Positions 43,155 through 52,304 of a DNA stretch of 64,000 nt are shown here, piece after piece. How positions within the stretch are numbered: position 1 is the first letter of the stretch; each line of letters starts with the position of its first letter. Under the pieces are notes generated by a model. It made no database searches. It worked only from the letters and a program-made list of their open reading frames with translations, and had not been told where the DNA came from. This DNA comes from an uncultured Ruminococcus sp. Its GTDB lineage: Bacteria; Bacillota; Clostridia; Oscillospirales; Ruminococcaceae. A program made the translations under genes and the position numbers. The stretch spans positions 1 through 64,000 of the forward strand of contig CAMBLM010000008.1 in NCBI GenBank assembly GCA_945868475.1. Direction: 5' to 3'.

Positions 43155-43802
43155 ATGGCACAGAAACGAAATTACCAGCTTGAACTTGAACACATTTTAA
43201 ATAGTATAGACCCCGATTCTCCGCCGAAGCTTCTTCTTCAAAGCTGCTGTGCGCCTTGTTCAAGCTACGTTCTCGAATACCTCTCAAATTATTTTTCGAT
43301 AACGGTATTCTATTTTAACCCGAATATTTATCCCGAAGAGGAATTCTACAAGCGAAGTGCCGAGCAGAAACGTTTGCTCTCGCTTATTGATTTCAAAAAT
43401 CCCGTTGATTTCACCGAGATAGGCTATCAGTCCGAACGCTTTTATGCCGCCGTAAAGGGACTTGAACATATCAAGGAGGGCGGCGAACGCTGTTATTCCT
43501 GCTACAAGCTTCGTCTTGAACAGACTGCGGAACTTGCCAAAGAGCGCGGTTTTGACTTTTTCACGACAACGCTCTCGATAAGTCCATACAAAAATGCCGA
43601 TTGGCTCAATGAGATAGGCGAAGCACTTGCGCAGAAATACGGCGTCCGCTATCTTACATCGGATTTCAAGAAAAAGAACGGCTACAAACGCTCGACAGAG
43701 CTTTCGGAAAGCTTCGGAATGTACCGTCAGAACTACTGCGGCTGCGTTTTCTCGATGAAAGAACGTGAGGAAGCAATGAAAAACAAGGAACGAAATGAAT
43801 AA
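43155..43802 (+). CDS. queH: Epoxyqueuosine reductase QueH
   Basis: 215 residues. The DUF208/QueH motif 'LLLQSCCAPCSSYVLEYL' and later 'RCYSCYKLRLEQTA' and 'YRQNYCGC' provide the cluster and catalytic Cys residues. QueH reduces epoxyqueuosine to queuosine in tRNA without B12. The 3' end overlaps the next gene by 8 bases. Confidence 0.92.
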   Translation: MAQKRNYQLELEHILNSIDPDSPPKLLLQSCCAPCSSYVLEYLSNYFSITVFYFNPNIYPEEEFYKRSAEQKRLLSLIDFKNPVDFTEIGYQSERFYAAVKGLEHIKEGGERCYSCYKLRLEQTAELAKERGFDFFTTTLSISPYKNADWLNEIGEALAQKYGVRYLTSDFKKKNGYKRSTELSESFGMYRQNYCGCVFSMKEREEAMKNKERNE

Positions 43803-44760
43803 AACTATGGAAATAAAAGGATTTACTTATGGCTTTGATGCAAGAAAGGGTATGCTCACCGACCCACGCGCCATTGAATCAATGGAAAAACTCGCATCAC
43901 TCGGCACGAACTGGGTCTGCCTTGCAATGACTATCGAGCAGGATCATTTTTACTCGACGAAGTTTGGCTTCGACTATCGAAAGCACTCGACCGACAAGGA
44001 GCTGACCTTTGCAATAAACAAGCTCAGATCTCTCGGTCAGAAGATATGCCTTAAACCTATCCTCAACTGCGCCGACGGAACTTGGAGAGCAAACATCGGC
44101 TTCCCCGAGGCTGACTGGGGCGATGTTGACTATTGGAAAGAATGGTTCTCCTGCTATACGGCGTTCATATGCCACTATGCCGAGATCGCCGAAGATACAG
44201 GCTGTGAAATGCTCTGCATAGGCTGTGAAATGCTTGGAACGGAGCGCAAGGAAGAACATTGGCGTTCACTCATCGCAGAAGTTCGCAAAGTTTATCACGG
44301 CGAACTTGTTTACAACGCAAATCACGGCAAGGAACGCAACATCAAATGGTTCGATGCAGTTGATTATATAGGCACTTCGGCTTATTACCCAGTTTCAAAC
44401 GGTGCCGGAGCTTCGCTCGAAGATATGTGCAAGGCCTGGGAACACCACAAAAAAGACCTCGCGGCACTTTCCGCCGAGCTTGGCAAGAAGATAATATTTA
44501 TGGAAATAGGCTGCCGAAGCGCAAGCGGCTGTTCCTCAATGCCGTGGGATTTCACCCACCCCGATCTCCCCTACGATGAGGACGAGCAGGCGAATTTCTA
44601 TGAATCCGCTATGAAAACTATGTGGAACGAGGACTGGTTCTGCGGTTTCTTCTGGTGGGACTGGTACACATTCCTCCCAACGAAAGAAAAAGAGCTTGGT
44701 TTTTCAATTTACGGCAAGAAAACCGAGGATATCGTCAGAAAGATGTACACAAACGGCTGA
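43795..44760 (+). CDS. GH113-like beta-mannanase family enzyme
   Basis: 321 residues, no signal peptide. A clan GH-A barrel with acid/base Glu in 'LCIGCEMLGTE' and nucleophile in 'IIFMEIGCRSASG', the layout of GH113. Known members are beta-mannanases, but many are untested. AAGGAA precedes the ATG; it is coupled to queH. Cytoplasmic location suggests action on short imported oligosaccharides. With GH27 and GH26-like enzymes it points to mannan use. Confidence 0.75.
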   Translation: MNKTMEIKGFTYGFDARKGMLTDPRAIESMEKLASLGTNWVCLAMTIEQDHFYSTKFGFDYRKHSTDKELTFAINKLRSLGQKICLKPILNCADGTWRANIGFPEADWGDVDYWKEWFSCYTAFICHYAEIAEDTGCEMLCIGCEMLGTERKEEHWRSLIAEVRKVYHGELVYNANHGKERNIKWFDAVDYIGTSAYYPVSNGAGASLEDMCKAWEHHKKDLAALSAELGKKIIFMEIGCRSASGCSSMPWDFTHPDLPYDEDEQANFYESAMKTMWNEDWFCGFFWWDWYTFLPTKEKELGFSIYGKKTEDIVRKMYTNG

Positions 44761-45034
44761 TTTCTGCAAGTTTTGTTTAAGAATTATTCATTAATAAGCC
44801 TTTTCAAGCAATAAATCTCACTTTTTATGTTAAAAATGCCTAAATATCGTCAAAATGATATGTTAAATTCATCTTGTTTTAACCTTGACTTTTGCGGTTT
44901 AAAAAGGTATCATTTATATAGTGTAAAAGGTAACAGGGAAAAAATTGAATTAAGTGAGTCCCTGCGTACTTGCCGCACACCGCCGCGCGGCTTTGCATTA
45001 CACATCAAATATGGCGGAGAAAAGGGAGTTTATT
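44761..45034. other. Intergenic region upstream of livJ
   Basis: 274 bp. It holds the livJ promoter and a GC-rich leader of about 115 nt (CACACCGCCGCGCGGC). No terminator for the GH113-like gene was found. Confidence 0.5.
44885..44913 (+). promoter_or_regulatory. livJ promoter
   Basis: TTGACT (44885-44890) and TATCAT (44908-44913), spacer 17. Confidence 0.7.
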
Positions 45035-46270
45035 ATGAAATTTTCCAAGAAAATTCTTGCATTCAGCCTTGCTGCTTGCATGACAGTACCCTTCCTTGCA
45101 GGCTGTTCTAGCAAGGATACAACGACCGACAACAGCACAGCAGATGCTGCAAGCACTGCTGATTCCGGCGACTTTACCGGCACACTCGTTATTGGCGGTA
45201 TCGGCCCTGTAACAGGCGGCGCTGCAGTTTACGGAAACGCTGTAAAGAACGGCATCCAGCTCGCAGTTGACGAGATCAACGCAGCAGGCGGCGTAAACGG
45301 CATCAAGCTCGAACTCAACTTCCAGGACGATGAGCACAACGAAGAAAAGGCTGTTAACGCTTACAACACACTCAAGGATAAGGATATGAAGCTCCTTATC
45401 GGTACAGTTACATCTAACCCTTGCATCGCTGTTGCTGCTGAAACAGTTAAGGACAATATGTTCCAGCTCACACCTTCCGGTTCTGCTGTTGACTGCGTTG
45501 CTAACGACAATGCATTCCGCGTATGCTTCAACGATCCTAACCAGGGTGTTGCTTCCGCACAGTATATCGCTCAGAACAACGTTGCTTCCAAGGTCGCTGT
45601 AATTTACGACAGCTCCGACGTTTACTCCACAGGTATTTATGAAAAGTTCGCTGCTGAAGCTGCTAATCAGAACATTGATGTAGTTGCTGCAGAGGCATTC
45701 ACTTCCGATTCCAAGACTGACTTCTCCGTACAGATCCAGAAGGTTCAGGAATCCGGCGCAGAGCTCCTCTTCCTCCCTATCTACTATCAGGAAGCAGCTC
45801 TTATCCTCCAGCAGGCTTCTAAGGCAGGTCTTAATGTTAAGTACTTCGGATGCGACGGTCTTGACGGACTTATCGATCAGCTCGGTGATGATGTTGCAAT
45901 TGCTGAGGGCGTAATGCTCCTTACTCCTTTCGCTGCTGATGCAAAGGACGAAAAGACAGTTGCTTTCACAACAGCTTACAAGAACGCTTACAACAACGAA
46001 GTTCCGATCCAGTTCGCTGCTGACGGCTACGATGCTGTTTACGCTGTAAAGGCTGCTATGGAAAAGGCTGGCATCACAGATGCTTCCATCTCCGCTTCCG
46101 ATCTCTGCGACGCTCTCAAGGTTGCTATGACAGAGATCACAGTTGAAGGCGTTACAGGTACGATCACATGGACTGCTGACGGTGAACCTACAAAGGATCC
46201 TAAGGCTATGGAGATCGTTGTTACAGAAAACGAAGACGGCACAAAGACTGGTTCTTACGCTGCTCTTTAA
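45035..46270 (+). CDS. livJ: Branched-chain amino acid ABC transporter, binding lipoprotein
   Basis: 411 residues from the ATG at 45035, with GGGAG upstream. Signal with lipobox LAGC (about residue 24). The periplasmic-binding fold type I is clear: 'LVIGGIGPVTGGAAVYGNAV', 'IQLAVDEINAAGGVNG', 'NFQDDEHNEEKAVNAY'. Binds Leu/Ile/Val or related amino acids outside the cell and hands them to LivHM. Codon bias suggests strong expression. A terminator separates it from livH, giving a higher level of the binding protein. Confidence 0.93.
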   Translation: MKFSKKILAFSLAACMTVPFLAGCSSKDTTTDNSTADAASTADSGDFTGTLVIGGIGPVTGGAAVYGNAVKNGIQLAVDEINAAGGVNGIKLELNFQDDEHNEEKAVNAYNTLKDKDMKLLIGTVTSNPCIAVAAETVKDNMFQLTPSGSAVDCVANDNAFRVCFNDPNQGVASAQYIAQNNVASKVAVIYDSSDVYSTGIYEKFAAEAANQNIDVVAAEAFTSDSKTDFSVQIQKVQESGAELLFLPIYYQEAALILQQASKAGLNVKYFGCDGLDGLIDQLGDDVAIAEGVMLLTPFAADAKDEKTVAFTTAYKNAYNNEVPIQFAADGYDAVYAVKAAMEKAGITDASISASDLCDALKVAMTEITVEGVTGTITWTADGEPTKDPKAMEIVVTENEDGTKTGSYAAL

Positions 46271-46297
46271 TTAAGAAGTTAATTAATATTGCATCAT

Positions 46298-46330
46298 AAG
46301 GTCCGTATAAATTTTGTGCGGACCTTATTT
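46298..46330 (+). terminator. Terminator after livJ
   Basis: AAGGTCCG/CGGACCTT stem with ATTT tail. It probably gives partial read-through into livH. Confidence 0.75.
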
Positions 46331-46357
46331 GCAATTTTATGAGAAATATGTTATAAT
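46329..46357 (+). promoter_or_regulatory. livH promoter
   Basis: TTGCAA (46329-46334) and TATAAT (46352-46357), spacer 17, directly after the livJ terminator. Confidence 0.7.
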
Positions 46358-46363
46358 AGATAA

Positions 46364-46416
46364 GCTGCTGTAAATTAAAGCATCTTCAAAGGCGAAAATG
46401 CTTTAACTTGCAGCAG
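46364..46416 (+). other. Leader hairpin before livH
   Basis: GCTGC and GCAGC close a long stem whose inner part TTAAAGCAT/ATGCTTTAA is perfect. It starts at the predicted 5' end of the livH transcript and has no T run, so it looks like a protective or regulatory 5' stem. Confidence 0.6.
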
Positions 46417-46451
46417 AAATATAAAATATAGAGAAAGGAGCTGAAGCTCTT

Positions 46452-47333
46452 ATGATGAGTTTCATTTCTTACCTTGTAAACGGAATAAGCCTCGGAAGCA
46501 TCTACGCACTTATCGCTCTGGGCTACACAATGGTTTACGGAATTGCAAAAATGCTTAATTTCGCCCACGGTGATATCATTATGGTCGGAGGATTTACGAT
46601 CTTTACCGCAATGTCCACCGCTTGGTGTCCTGTATGGCTCTCAGTCATTATCGGCATCGTCGTCTGCACAGTCCTTGGCATAGTTATCGAAAAGGTCGCT
46701 TACAAGCCATTAAGAAGTGCTCCTCCGCTCGCTGTACTTATTACTGCTATCGGCGTTAGCTACTTGCTCCAGAACATTGCCCTGCTCATTTTCGGTTCGG
46801 CTTCGCAGAGCTTCACATCTGTTGTAAAGAACGTTGCTCCCGTTACTATTGGCGGCGTTACTATTTCAATGGAAACGATAATCTCTATCGTTGTTTCGCT
46901 CATTATCATGGTATGCCTTACACTCTTCATCAACAAGACAAAGGCAGGAAAGGCTATGCTTGCTGTTTCCGAAGATAAGGGCGCTGCACAGCTCATGGGC
47001 ATCAATGTAAATGCGACTATTTCGCTCACATTCGCAATCGGTTCTGCACTCGCAGGCGTTGCAAGCGTACTTCTCTGCTCGTCTTATCCTCAGATCAGCC
47101 CTTACACGGGTTCTATGCCTGGTATCAAAGCATTCGTTGCAGCCGTTTTCGGCGGTATCGGAAGTATTCCGGGCGCTATGATAGGCGGAATCCTTCTCGG
47201 CGTTATCGAGAACCTTTCAAAGGCATATATTTCTTCACAGCTTTCCGATGCTATCGTATTCCTTGTACTTATCGTTGTTCTCATCGTTAAGCCTACGGGA
47301 ATCATGGGCAAAAAGATAAACGAAAAGGTATAA
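46452..47333 (+). CDS. livH: Branched-chain amino acid ABC permease LivH
   Basis: 293 residues, eight membrane segments. 'LVNGISLGSIYALIALGYTMVYGI' and 'MLNFAHGDIIMVGGF' are LivH hallmarks. Forms the channel with LivM. AAAGGAG lies upstream. Confidence 0.95.
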   Translation: MMSFISYLVNGISLGSIYALIALGYTMVYGIAKMLNFAHGDIIMVGGFTIFTAMSTAWCPVWLSVIIGIVVCTVLGIVIEKVAYKPLRSAPPLAVLITAIGVSYLLQNIALLIFGSASQSFTSVVKNVAPVTIGGVTISMETIISIVVSLIIMVCLTLFINKTKAGKAMLAVSEDKGAAQLMGINVNATISLTFAIGSALAGVASVLLCSSYPQISPYTGSMPGIKAFVAAVFGGIGSIPGAMIGGILLGVIENLSKAYISSQLSDAIVFLVLIVVLIVKPTGIMGKKINEKV

Positions 47334-47345
47334 GGAGGCGCAGGT

Positions 47346-48419
47346 ATGAAAAAAACTACTTTAAACAACATTATAACCTGCGGAATGGTACTTGTACTTT
47401 TCATTGTATGCGGATTTCTTTCCTCGGCAGGTGTTCTCGGAAGCAAGCTGAGCGGCTTGCTCATTCCTATCGGAATTTACATAATCCTTTCAATTTCGCT
47501 TAACCTTACAGTTGGTATCCTTGGTGAACTTTCACTCGGTCACGCAGGTTTTATGTGTGTCGGCGCTTATGTCGGCGGTGTATTCTCCATTCTTGTTCAG
47601 GACGTTGTAACTGTTTCATGGCTCAGAATAACGCTCGCTATCATTGTTGGTGGAATCGCCGCTGCGATATTCGGTATTCTTATCGGTATTCCTGTTCTCC
47701 GTCTTCGCGGCGACTACCTTGCTATCGTTACACTTGGCTTCGGCGAAATCATCAAGAGCATCTCCAACAACATTTATCTTGTAAAAGATGTGAACGGACT
47801 TCACTTCTCGTTCGCTTCCCCCGTTTCGGGAACGGACGCTGCAACTGCCGTTGATATTTTCAAGGGCGCGCAGGGCATCAAAGCTCCGCAGGACACAACG
47901 CTCCTTATCGTTGTTATCGTTCTTATGATAAGCCTTATAGTTATAATGAACCTCGTTGATTCAAAGACAGGACGTGCTTGTATGGCTATCAGAGATAACT
48001 ACATCGCTGCACAGTCGGTCGGCATCAACGTTACAAAGTACAGACTCGTTGCTTTCGTTGTTTCCGCAGCTATCGCAGGCGTTGCAGGTGTTCTCTACTC
48101 ACATTCACTCGCAGTTCTTGCTCCTAAAAAGTTCGACTACAACCTTTCGATACTCATTCTCGTATTCGTTGTTCTCGGCGGACTTGGCAGCATGAGAGGT
48201 TCTATCATCGCAACTATCGTTCTCTATGCACTTCCCGAAATATTCCGTGAAGTCGGAGATTACCGTATGCTCATCTATGCTATCGTTCTTATCGCAATGA
48301 TGATCTTCAAGAATGCTCCTTATTTCAAGGATCTTTTTGAAAAGTTCAAGGCTCTCCCCGTTTTTGATAAGTTCAGATCTAAAAATAAAGTAAAGGCTGT
48401 CGGAGGTGAATCGAAATGA
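47346..48419 (+). CDS. livM: Branched-chain amino acid ABC permease LivM
   Basis: 357 residues. 'LSLGHAGFMCVGAYVGG' and 'LRLRGDYLAIVTLGFGEI' are LivM hallmarks. GGAGGCGCAGGT precedes the ATG. It overlaps livG by four bases. Confidence 0.95.
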   Translation: MKKTTLNNIITCGMVLVLFIVCGFLSSAGVLGSKLSGLLIPIGIYIILSISLNLTVGILGELSLGHAGFMCVGAYVGGVFSILVQDVVTVSWLRITLAIIVGGIAAAIFGILIGIPVLRLRGDYLAIVTLGFGEIIKSISNNIYLVKDVNGLHFSFASPVSGTDAATAVDIFKGAQGIKAPQDTTLLIVVIVLMISLIVIMNLVDSKTGRACMAIRDNYIAAQSVGINVTKYRLVAFVVSAAIAGVAGVLYSHSLAVLAPKKFDYNLSILILVFVVLGGLGSMRGSIIATIVLYALPEIFREVGDYRMLIYAIVLIAMMIFKNAPYFKDLFEKFKALPVFDKFRSKNKVKAVGGESK

Positions 48420-49186
48420 GTGAAGCAGCACCAATGCTCGAAATAAAAAATCTTGCGATCCAGTTCGGCGGTCTTAAAGCTGTTGACAACCTTAATCTTA
48501 CGATAAAAAAGAATCAGCTTTACGGTCTTATCGGTCCTAACGGCGCAGGAAAAACTACTGTATTCAATATGCTCACCGGTGTTTACAAGCCTACAGCAGG
48601 CACTATCTACCTTGACGGCGAAAACATCACGGGCAAATCCCCGGCACAGATCAATAAGCATGGCATTGCCCGTACTTTCCAGAATATCCGTCTTTTCAAA
48701 GATATGTCCGTTCTTGACAATGTTAAGGTAGGACTTCACAATCAGAAAAAATATACTGCGATCGAGGGCGTTCTCCGACTTCCGCGTTATTTCAGGGAAG
48801 AAAAGGAAATGGACGAAAAGGCTCTTGAACTGCTCAGGGTCTTTGAACTTGACAGCGAAAAGGACACGCTTTCTTCCAATCTTCCTTACGGTAAGCAGAG
48901 AAAGCTTGAAATTGCCCGTGCGCTTGCAACGAATCCTAAGCTTCTTCTTCTCGACGAGCCTGCCGCAGGTATGAACCCTAATGAAACAGCGGAGCTTATG
49001 GATAATATCCGCTTTATAATCGAAAAATTTGATATGACTGTCCTTCTTATTGAGCATGATATGAAGCTCGTTTCGGGAATATGCGAGGAAGTTACCGTTC
49101 TTAACTTCGGTCAGGAGCTTGCTCAGGGCATTACTACCAATGTTCTCAACGATCCGAAGGTCATCACCGCATATTTAGGAGAATAA
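48416..49186 (+). CDS. livG: Branched-chain amino acid ABC ATPase LivG
   Basis: 256 residues. Walker A 'GPNGAGKTT', a LivG-type 'ARTFQNIRLF' segment, Walker B 'LLLLDEPAAGMNP', and a His switch. The signature line is 'LPYGKQRKLEIARAL'. Powers transport by ATP hydrolysis in the cytoplasm with LivF. Confidence 0.95.
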   Translation: MSEAAPMLEIKNLAIQFGGLKAVDNLNLTIKKNQLYGLIGPNGAGKTTVFNMLTGVYKPTAGTIYLDGENITGKSPAQINKHGIARTFQNIRLFKDMSVLDNVKVGLHNQKKYTAIEGVLRLPRYFREEKEMDEKALELLRVFELDSEKDTLSSNLPYGKQRKLEIARALATNPKLLLLDEPAAGMNPNETAELMDNIRFIIEKFDMTVLLIEHDMKLVSGICEEVTVLNFGQELAQGITTNVLNDPKVITAYLGE

Positions 49187-49199
49187 GGAGGAAAACCCT

Positions 49200-49910
49200 A
49201 TGTCAATGCTTCACGTTGAAAACTTAGAGGTCTATTACGGCGCAATCCACGCAATAAAAGGCGTTTCCTTCGATGTTGAACAGGGCGAGATCATCGCTCT
49301 CATCGGTGCGAACGGCGCAGGAAAGACCACGATCCTTCACACGATAACAGGTCTTGTTCCCGCTCATTCGGGAAGTGTTACCTTTAACGGTGTAAACCTC
49401 AACAAAACACCTGCACACAAGATAGTCGGTCTTGGAATGGCACACGTTCCCGAGGGAAGACGTATTTTCCAGGAGCTTACCGTTTTTGAGAACCTTATGC
49501 TCGGTGCTTACACACGAACAGACAAGGCTGAGATAGAAGATACGCTTTCCACCGTTTTCAAGCGTTTTCCGCGACTTGAAGAACGCCGCACACAGATCGC
49601 AGGTACTCTTTCGGGCGGTGAACAGCAGATGCTCGCAATGGGCAGAGCGCTTATGTCCCACCCGTCGATCATTCTCATGGACGAACCTTCGATGGGTCTT
49701 TCTCCGCTCTATGTTTCGGAAATTTTCGATATCATTCAGTCGGTAAACAGCACAGGAACAACGGTCCTTCTCGTTGAACAGAACGCTAAAAAGGCGCTTT
49801 CCATCGCAAACAGAGCTTACGTTCTCGAAACGGGAAACATCACCCTTTCGGGCAATGCTAAAGACCTTATAAACGATGATTCCGTTAAAAAAGCTTATCT
49901 CGGCGAATAA
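49200..49910 (+). CDS. livF: Branched-chain amino acid ABC ATPase LivF
   Basis: 236 residues. Walker A 'GANGAGKTT', signature 'LSGGEQQMLAMGRAL', Walker B 'IILMDEPSMGLSP'. Second ATPase of the importer. GGAGG precedes the ATG. Confidence 0.95.
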   Translation: MSMLHVENLEVYYGAIHAIKGVSFDVEQGEIIALIGANGAGKTTILHTITGLVPAHSGSVTFNGVNLNKTPAHKIVGLGMAHVPEGRRIFQELTVFENLMLGAYTRTDKAEIEDTLSTVFKRFPRLEERRTQIAGTLSGGEQQMLAMGRALMSHPSIILMDEPSMGLSPLYVSEIFDIIQSVNSTGTTVLLVEQNAKKALSIANRAYVLETGNITLSGNAKDLINDDSVKKAYLGE

Positions 49911-49922
49911 GGAGGATATGAA

Positions 49923-50540
49923 ATGAACAATCTTGTCATCACCATTTCAAGAGAATTCGGCAGCGGCGGTCATAAGATCGGCACAATGTTAAGTGAAAAG
50001 CTCGGTATCCCCTATTACGACAAAGACCTTATCAAGCTTGCTTCCGAGCAGAGCGGCATCAATGAAAATCTTTTCGGACTTGCCGATGAAAAATCAAAGG
50101 GCAGCATTTTTAAGAAGCCGAAGGTCTACAGCGGTGATATCACTTCGCCCGACAGTCCGAACTTTACTTCGGAAGAAAACCTCTTCAACTATCAGGCAAA
50201 GGTCATAAAGGAACTGGCAGAGCAGAAATCCCCCTGCATCATCATCGGAAGATGCGCCGACTTCGTTCTTAAAGACAGAGAAAGAACTCTCCGCCTTTTT
50301 ATCTGGGCAGATAAAGAAAACTGCATAAAGAACACTATGGAAGTTCTCGGCTACGATCAGAAAGAGGCTGAAAAGCAGATCGAAAAGATCAACCGTGAAC
50401 GCAGTGCCTACTATAAAACTCATACGGGACGCGAATGGGACAATGCGCGCAACTATGATTTCTGCATCAACACAAGCGAACACGGCTTTGAGAAAAGCAC
50501 ACAGATCATTCTTGACTTTATTAATGTTATGTACAAATAA
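49923..50540 (+). CDS. Cytidylate kinase-like protein
   Basis: 205 residues. 'ITISREFGSGGHKIGTMLSEKLG' is the P-loop region of the cytidylate-kinase-like family (AAA_26), followed by 'YYDKDLI' and 'IIIGRCADFVL'. This family differs from true Cmk and its substrate is unknown. It follows livF by 12 bases with GGAGG, and is probably cotranscribed. Confidence 0.85.
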   Translation: MNNLVITISREFGSGGHKIGTMLSEKLGIPYYDKDLIKLASEQSGINENLFGLADEKSKGSIFKKPKVYSGDITSPDSPNFTSEENLFNYQAKVIKELAEQKSPCIIIGRCADFVLKDRERTLRLFIWADKENCIKNTMEVLGYDQKEAEKQIEKINRERSAYYKTHTGREWDNARNYDFCINTSEHGFEKSTQIILDFINVMYK

Positions 50541-50545
50541 TTTTA

Positions 50546-50575
50546 AAAAGCTGTCGTTTTCATACGGCAGCTTTT
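50546..50575 (+). terminator. Terminator of the liv operon
   Basis: AAAAGCTG and CAGCTTTT with inner CG pairs. The tail TTTTAT runs directly into the flank of a TACTAA element. Confidence 0.8.
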
Positions 50576-50576
50576 A

Positions 50577-50796
50577 TACTAATTTCAAATCGTTCTGTCT
50601 GCCATATCTGTCTATAGGCTGATTTGATACTAATCTCTGATCAACCTATAGACAAATCCTCGGCTACAATAAATCCACTCGGCGTCTAACTCCCTTGCAA
50701 GGCGGCAAGCCTTACTGCGGTTGTTATCCTTGATTGGATTTATTCTATCTGTCGGCTTTTTCTATAGAACGATCAAAGATTAGTATGAAATTAGTA
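50577..50796. mobile_element. 59-bp TACTAA element interrupted by an inner copy (outer copy, copy 5)
   Basis: The left part is 50577-50627 and the right part 50789-50796. TTA flanks are at 50574-50576 and 50797-50799. Removing the inner element and one TGA gives a 59-bp hairpin with perfect 15-bp ends TACTAATTTCAAATC. A diverged 59-bp relative is at 63844-63902. Confidence 0.8.
50628..50785. mobile_element. 158-bp inner TACTAA element (copy 6)
   Basis: From TACTAATCTCTGATC to GATCAAAGATTAGTA, with shared CTATAGA-AAA subterminal motif and an inner stem AATAAATCCA. TGA flanks at 50625-50627 and 50786-50788. It sits inside another copy. Confidence 0.8.
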
Positions 50797-50820
50797 TTAT
50801 ATAATTTGTGCTTTTTGCCA

Positions 50821-50849
50821 TTGACTTTTTGCAAAGAAAATGTTATAAT
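50821..50849 (+). promoter_or_regulatory. secD promoter
   Basis: TTGACT (50821-50826) and TATAAT (50844-50849), spacer 17. A stem TGTCGGA/TCCGACA follows in the leader at about 50863-50886. Confidence 0.8.
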
Positions 50850-50903
50850 TAAACGATAATTTGTGTCGGAGTGTTTTTATCCGACAATGTAGGAGGTTAA
50901 AAC

Positions 50904-52304
50904 GTGAGAAAGGTCAAAAAACCTGTCTTCTTCGTTGTATTACTGCTGATAGTGCTTTTCACTCTTTCCGTTTTCTTCGGATTCAGCACATATTACGGAG
51001 ATATGAAAACAGTCCACATCAAAGGATTGGATAATATCCGTTTCGGTATCGACATCAAGGGCGGCGTCGATGTTACATTCACCCCACCCGAGGACGTTGA
51101 AGCTACCGATGCGAATATGGACGCAGCAAAGGAAGTTATCGTACAGAGAATGGTAAACCTCGGTATCACCGACTATGAATGTTATATCGACTACGATAAC
51201 AGCCGTATAATCGTTAGATTCCCGTGGAAGGACGGCGAAACCGAATTCGACCCTGAGGCAGCGGTAAAGGAACTCGGCGAAACAGCAGAGCTTACATTCC
51301 GTGAGGGTCACGAAGTTGATGAACTCGGTGCTCCGGCAGGCATCACTGCTGAAAATGTTATCCTCGTCGGCTCTGACATTCAGGAAGCTTACAGAGCATA
51401 CAACAGTCAGGACAATCAGTACGTTGTAAGCCTTACGCTCACAGATTCGGGCAAGGAAAAGTTCGCCGAAGCAACAGCAAGGCTTTACAAGGAAAACGGC
51501 GTTATCTCTATCTGGATGGATGATACCTGTATCTCCTATCCGACAGTAAGCGCTGTTATCACGGACGGTCAGGCACAGATCAGCGGCAGCTTTGACGCTG
51601 AAAGCTCAAAGGCTCTCGCGGACAAGATCAACTCGGGCGCACTTCCGTTCAAGCTTGTAACAGCAAGCTTCTCCACAATATCCCCAAGCCTTGGTTCGGG
51701 CGCACTCCACGCAATGGTAATTGCAGGTATCATCGCATTTGCATTTATCGCAGTTTACATTATTGCTATCTACAGACTGCCCGGCGTTGTTGCGGTCATC
51801 GCTCTCGTGGGTCAGGTAGCAGGCACACTTGCATTCGTTTCGGGATACTTCGGATTTATGAACGGCTCTATCCTCACAATTCCGGGTATCGCAGGTATTA
51901 TCCTTGCAGTCGGAATGGGCGTTGATGCGAACGTTATCACTTCCGAGCGTATCAAGGAAGAGCTTTACAAGGGCAAAACGCTTGACGGTGCTATTGAATC
52001 GGGCTTCAAGTCTGCATTCTCCGCTATCCTCGATGGCAACGTAACAATGGTTCTCGTTGCTATCATACTTATGGGCGCATTCGGCACTCCCGACAGCGTA
52101 TTTGCAAAGGTTCTTCACTTCGCATTCTTTATGTTCGGCCCATCAACAGCAGGTACGATCTACTCGTTCGGCTTTACACTCGTTTCGGGCGTAATCCTCA
52201 ATCTTTTCTTCGGCGTATTCTGCTCAAGACTCATGCTCTCTTCCCTCTCAAAGTTCAAAGCTCTGAGAAATCCTGTTCTTTACGGAGGTAAGAAAAATGC
52301 ATAA
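50904..52304 (+). CDS. secD: Protein translocase subunit SecD
   Basis: 466 residues. 'IRFGIDIKGGVDVTF' and 'GIAGIILAVGMGVDANVITSERIKEEL' region are SecD hallmarks; six membrane segments. With SecF it pulls proteins out of the Sec channel using ion-motive force. GTG start with AGGAGG at good spacing. Overlaps secF by 8 bases. Confidence 0.95.
   Translation: MRKVKKPVFFVVLLLIVLFTLSVFFGFSTYYGDMKTVHIKGLDNIRFGIDIKGGVDVTFTPPEDVEATDANMDAAKEVIVQRMVNLGITDYECYIDYDNSRIIVRFPWKDGETEFDPEAAVKELGETAELTFREGHEVDELGAPAGITAENVILVGSDIQEAYRAYNSQDNQYVVSLTLTDSGKEKFAEATARLYKENGVISIWMDDTCISYPTVSAVITDGQAQISGSFDAESSKALADKINSGALPFKLVTASFSTISPSLGSGALHAMVIAGIIAFAFIAVYIIAIYRLPGVVAVIALVGQVAGTLAFVSGYFGFMNGSILTIPGIAGIILAVGMGVDANVITSERIKEELYKGKTLDGAIESGFKSAFSAILDGNVTMVLVAIILMGAFGTPDSVFAKVLHFAFFMFGPSTAGTIYSFGFTLVSGVILNLFFGVFCSRLMLSSLSKFKALRNPVLYGGKKNA

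Noticed and set aside
44761-45034. Amino-acid riboswitch or T-box upstream of livJ
   Set aside because: Only GC-rich stretches were seen; no conserved core of a known class could be found.
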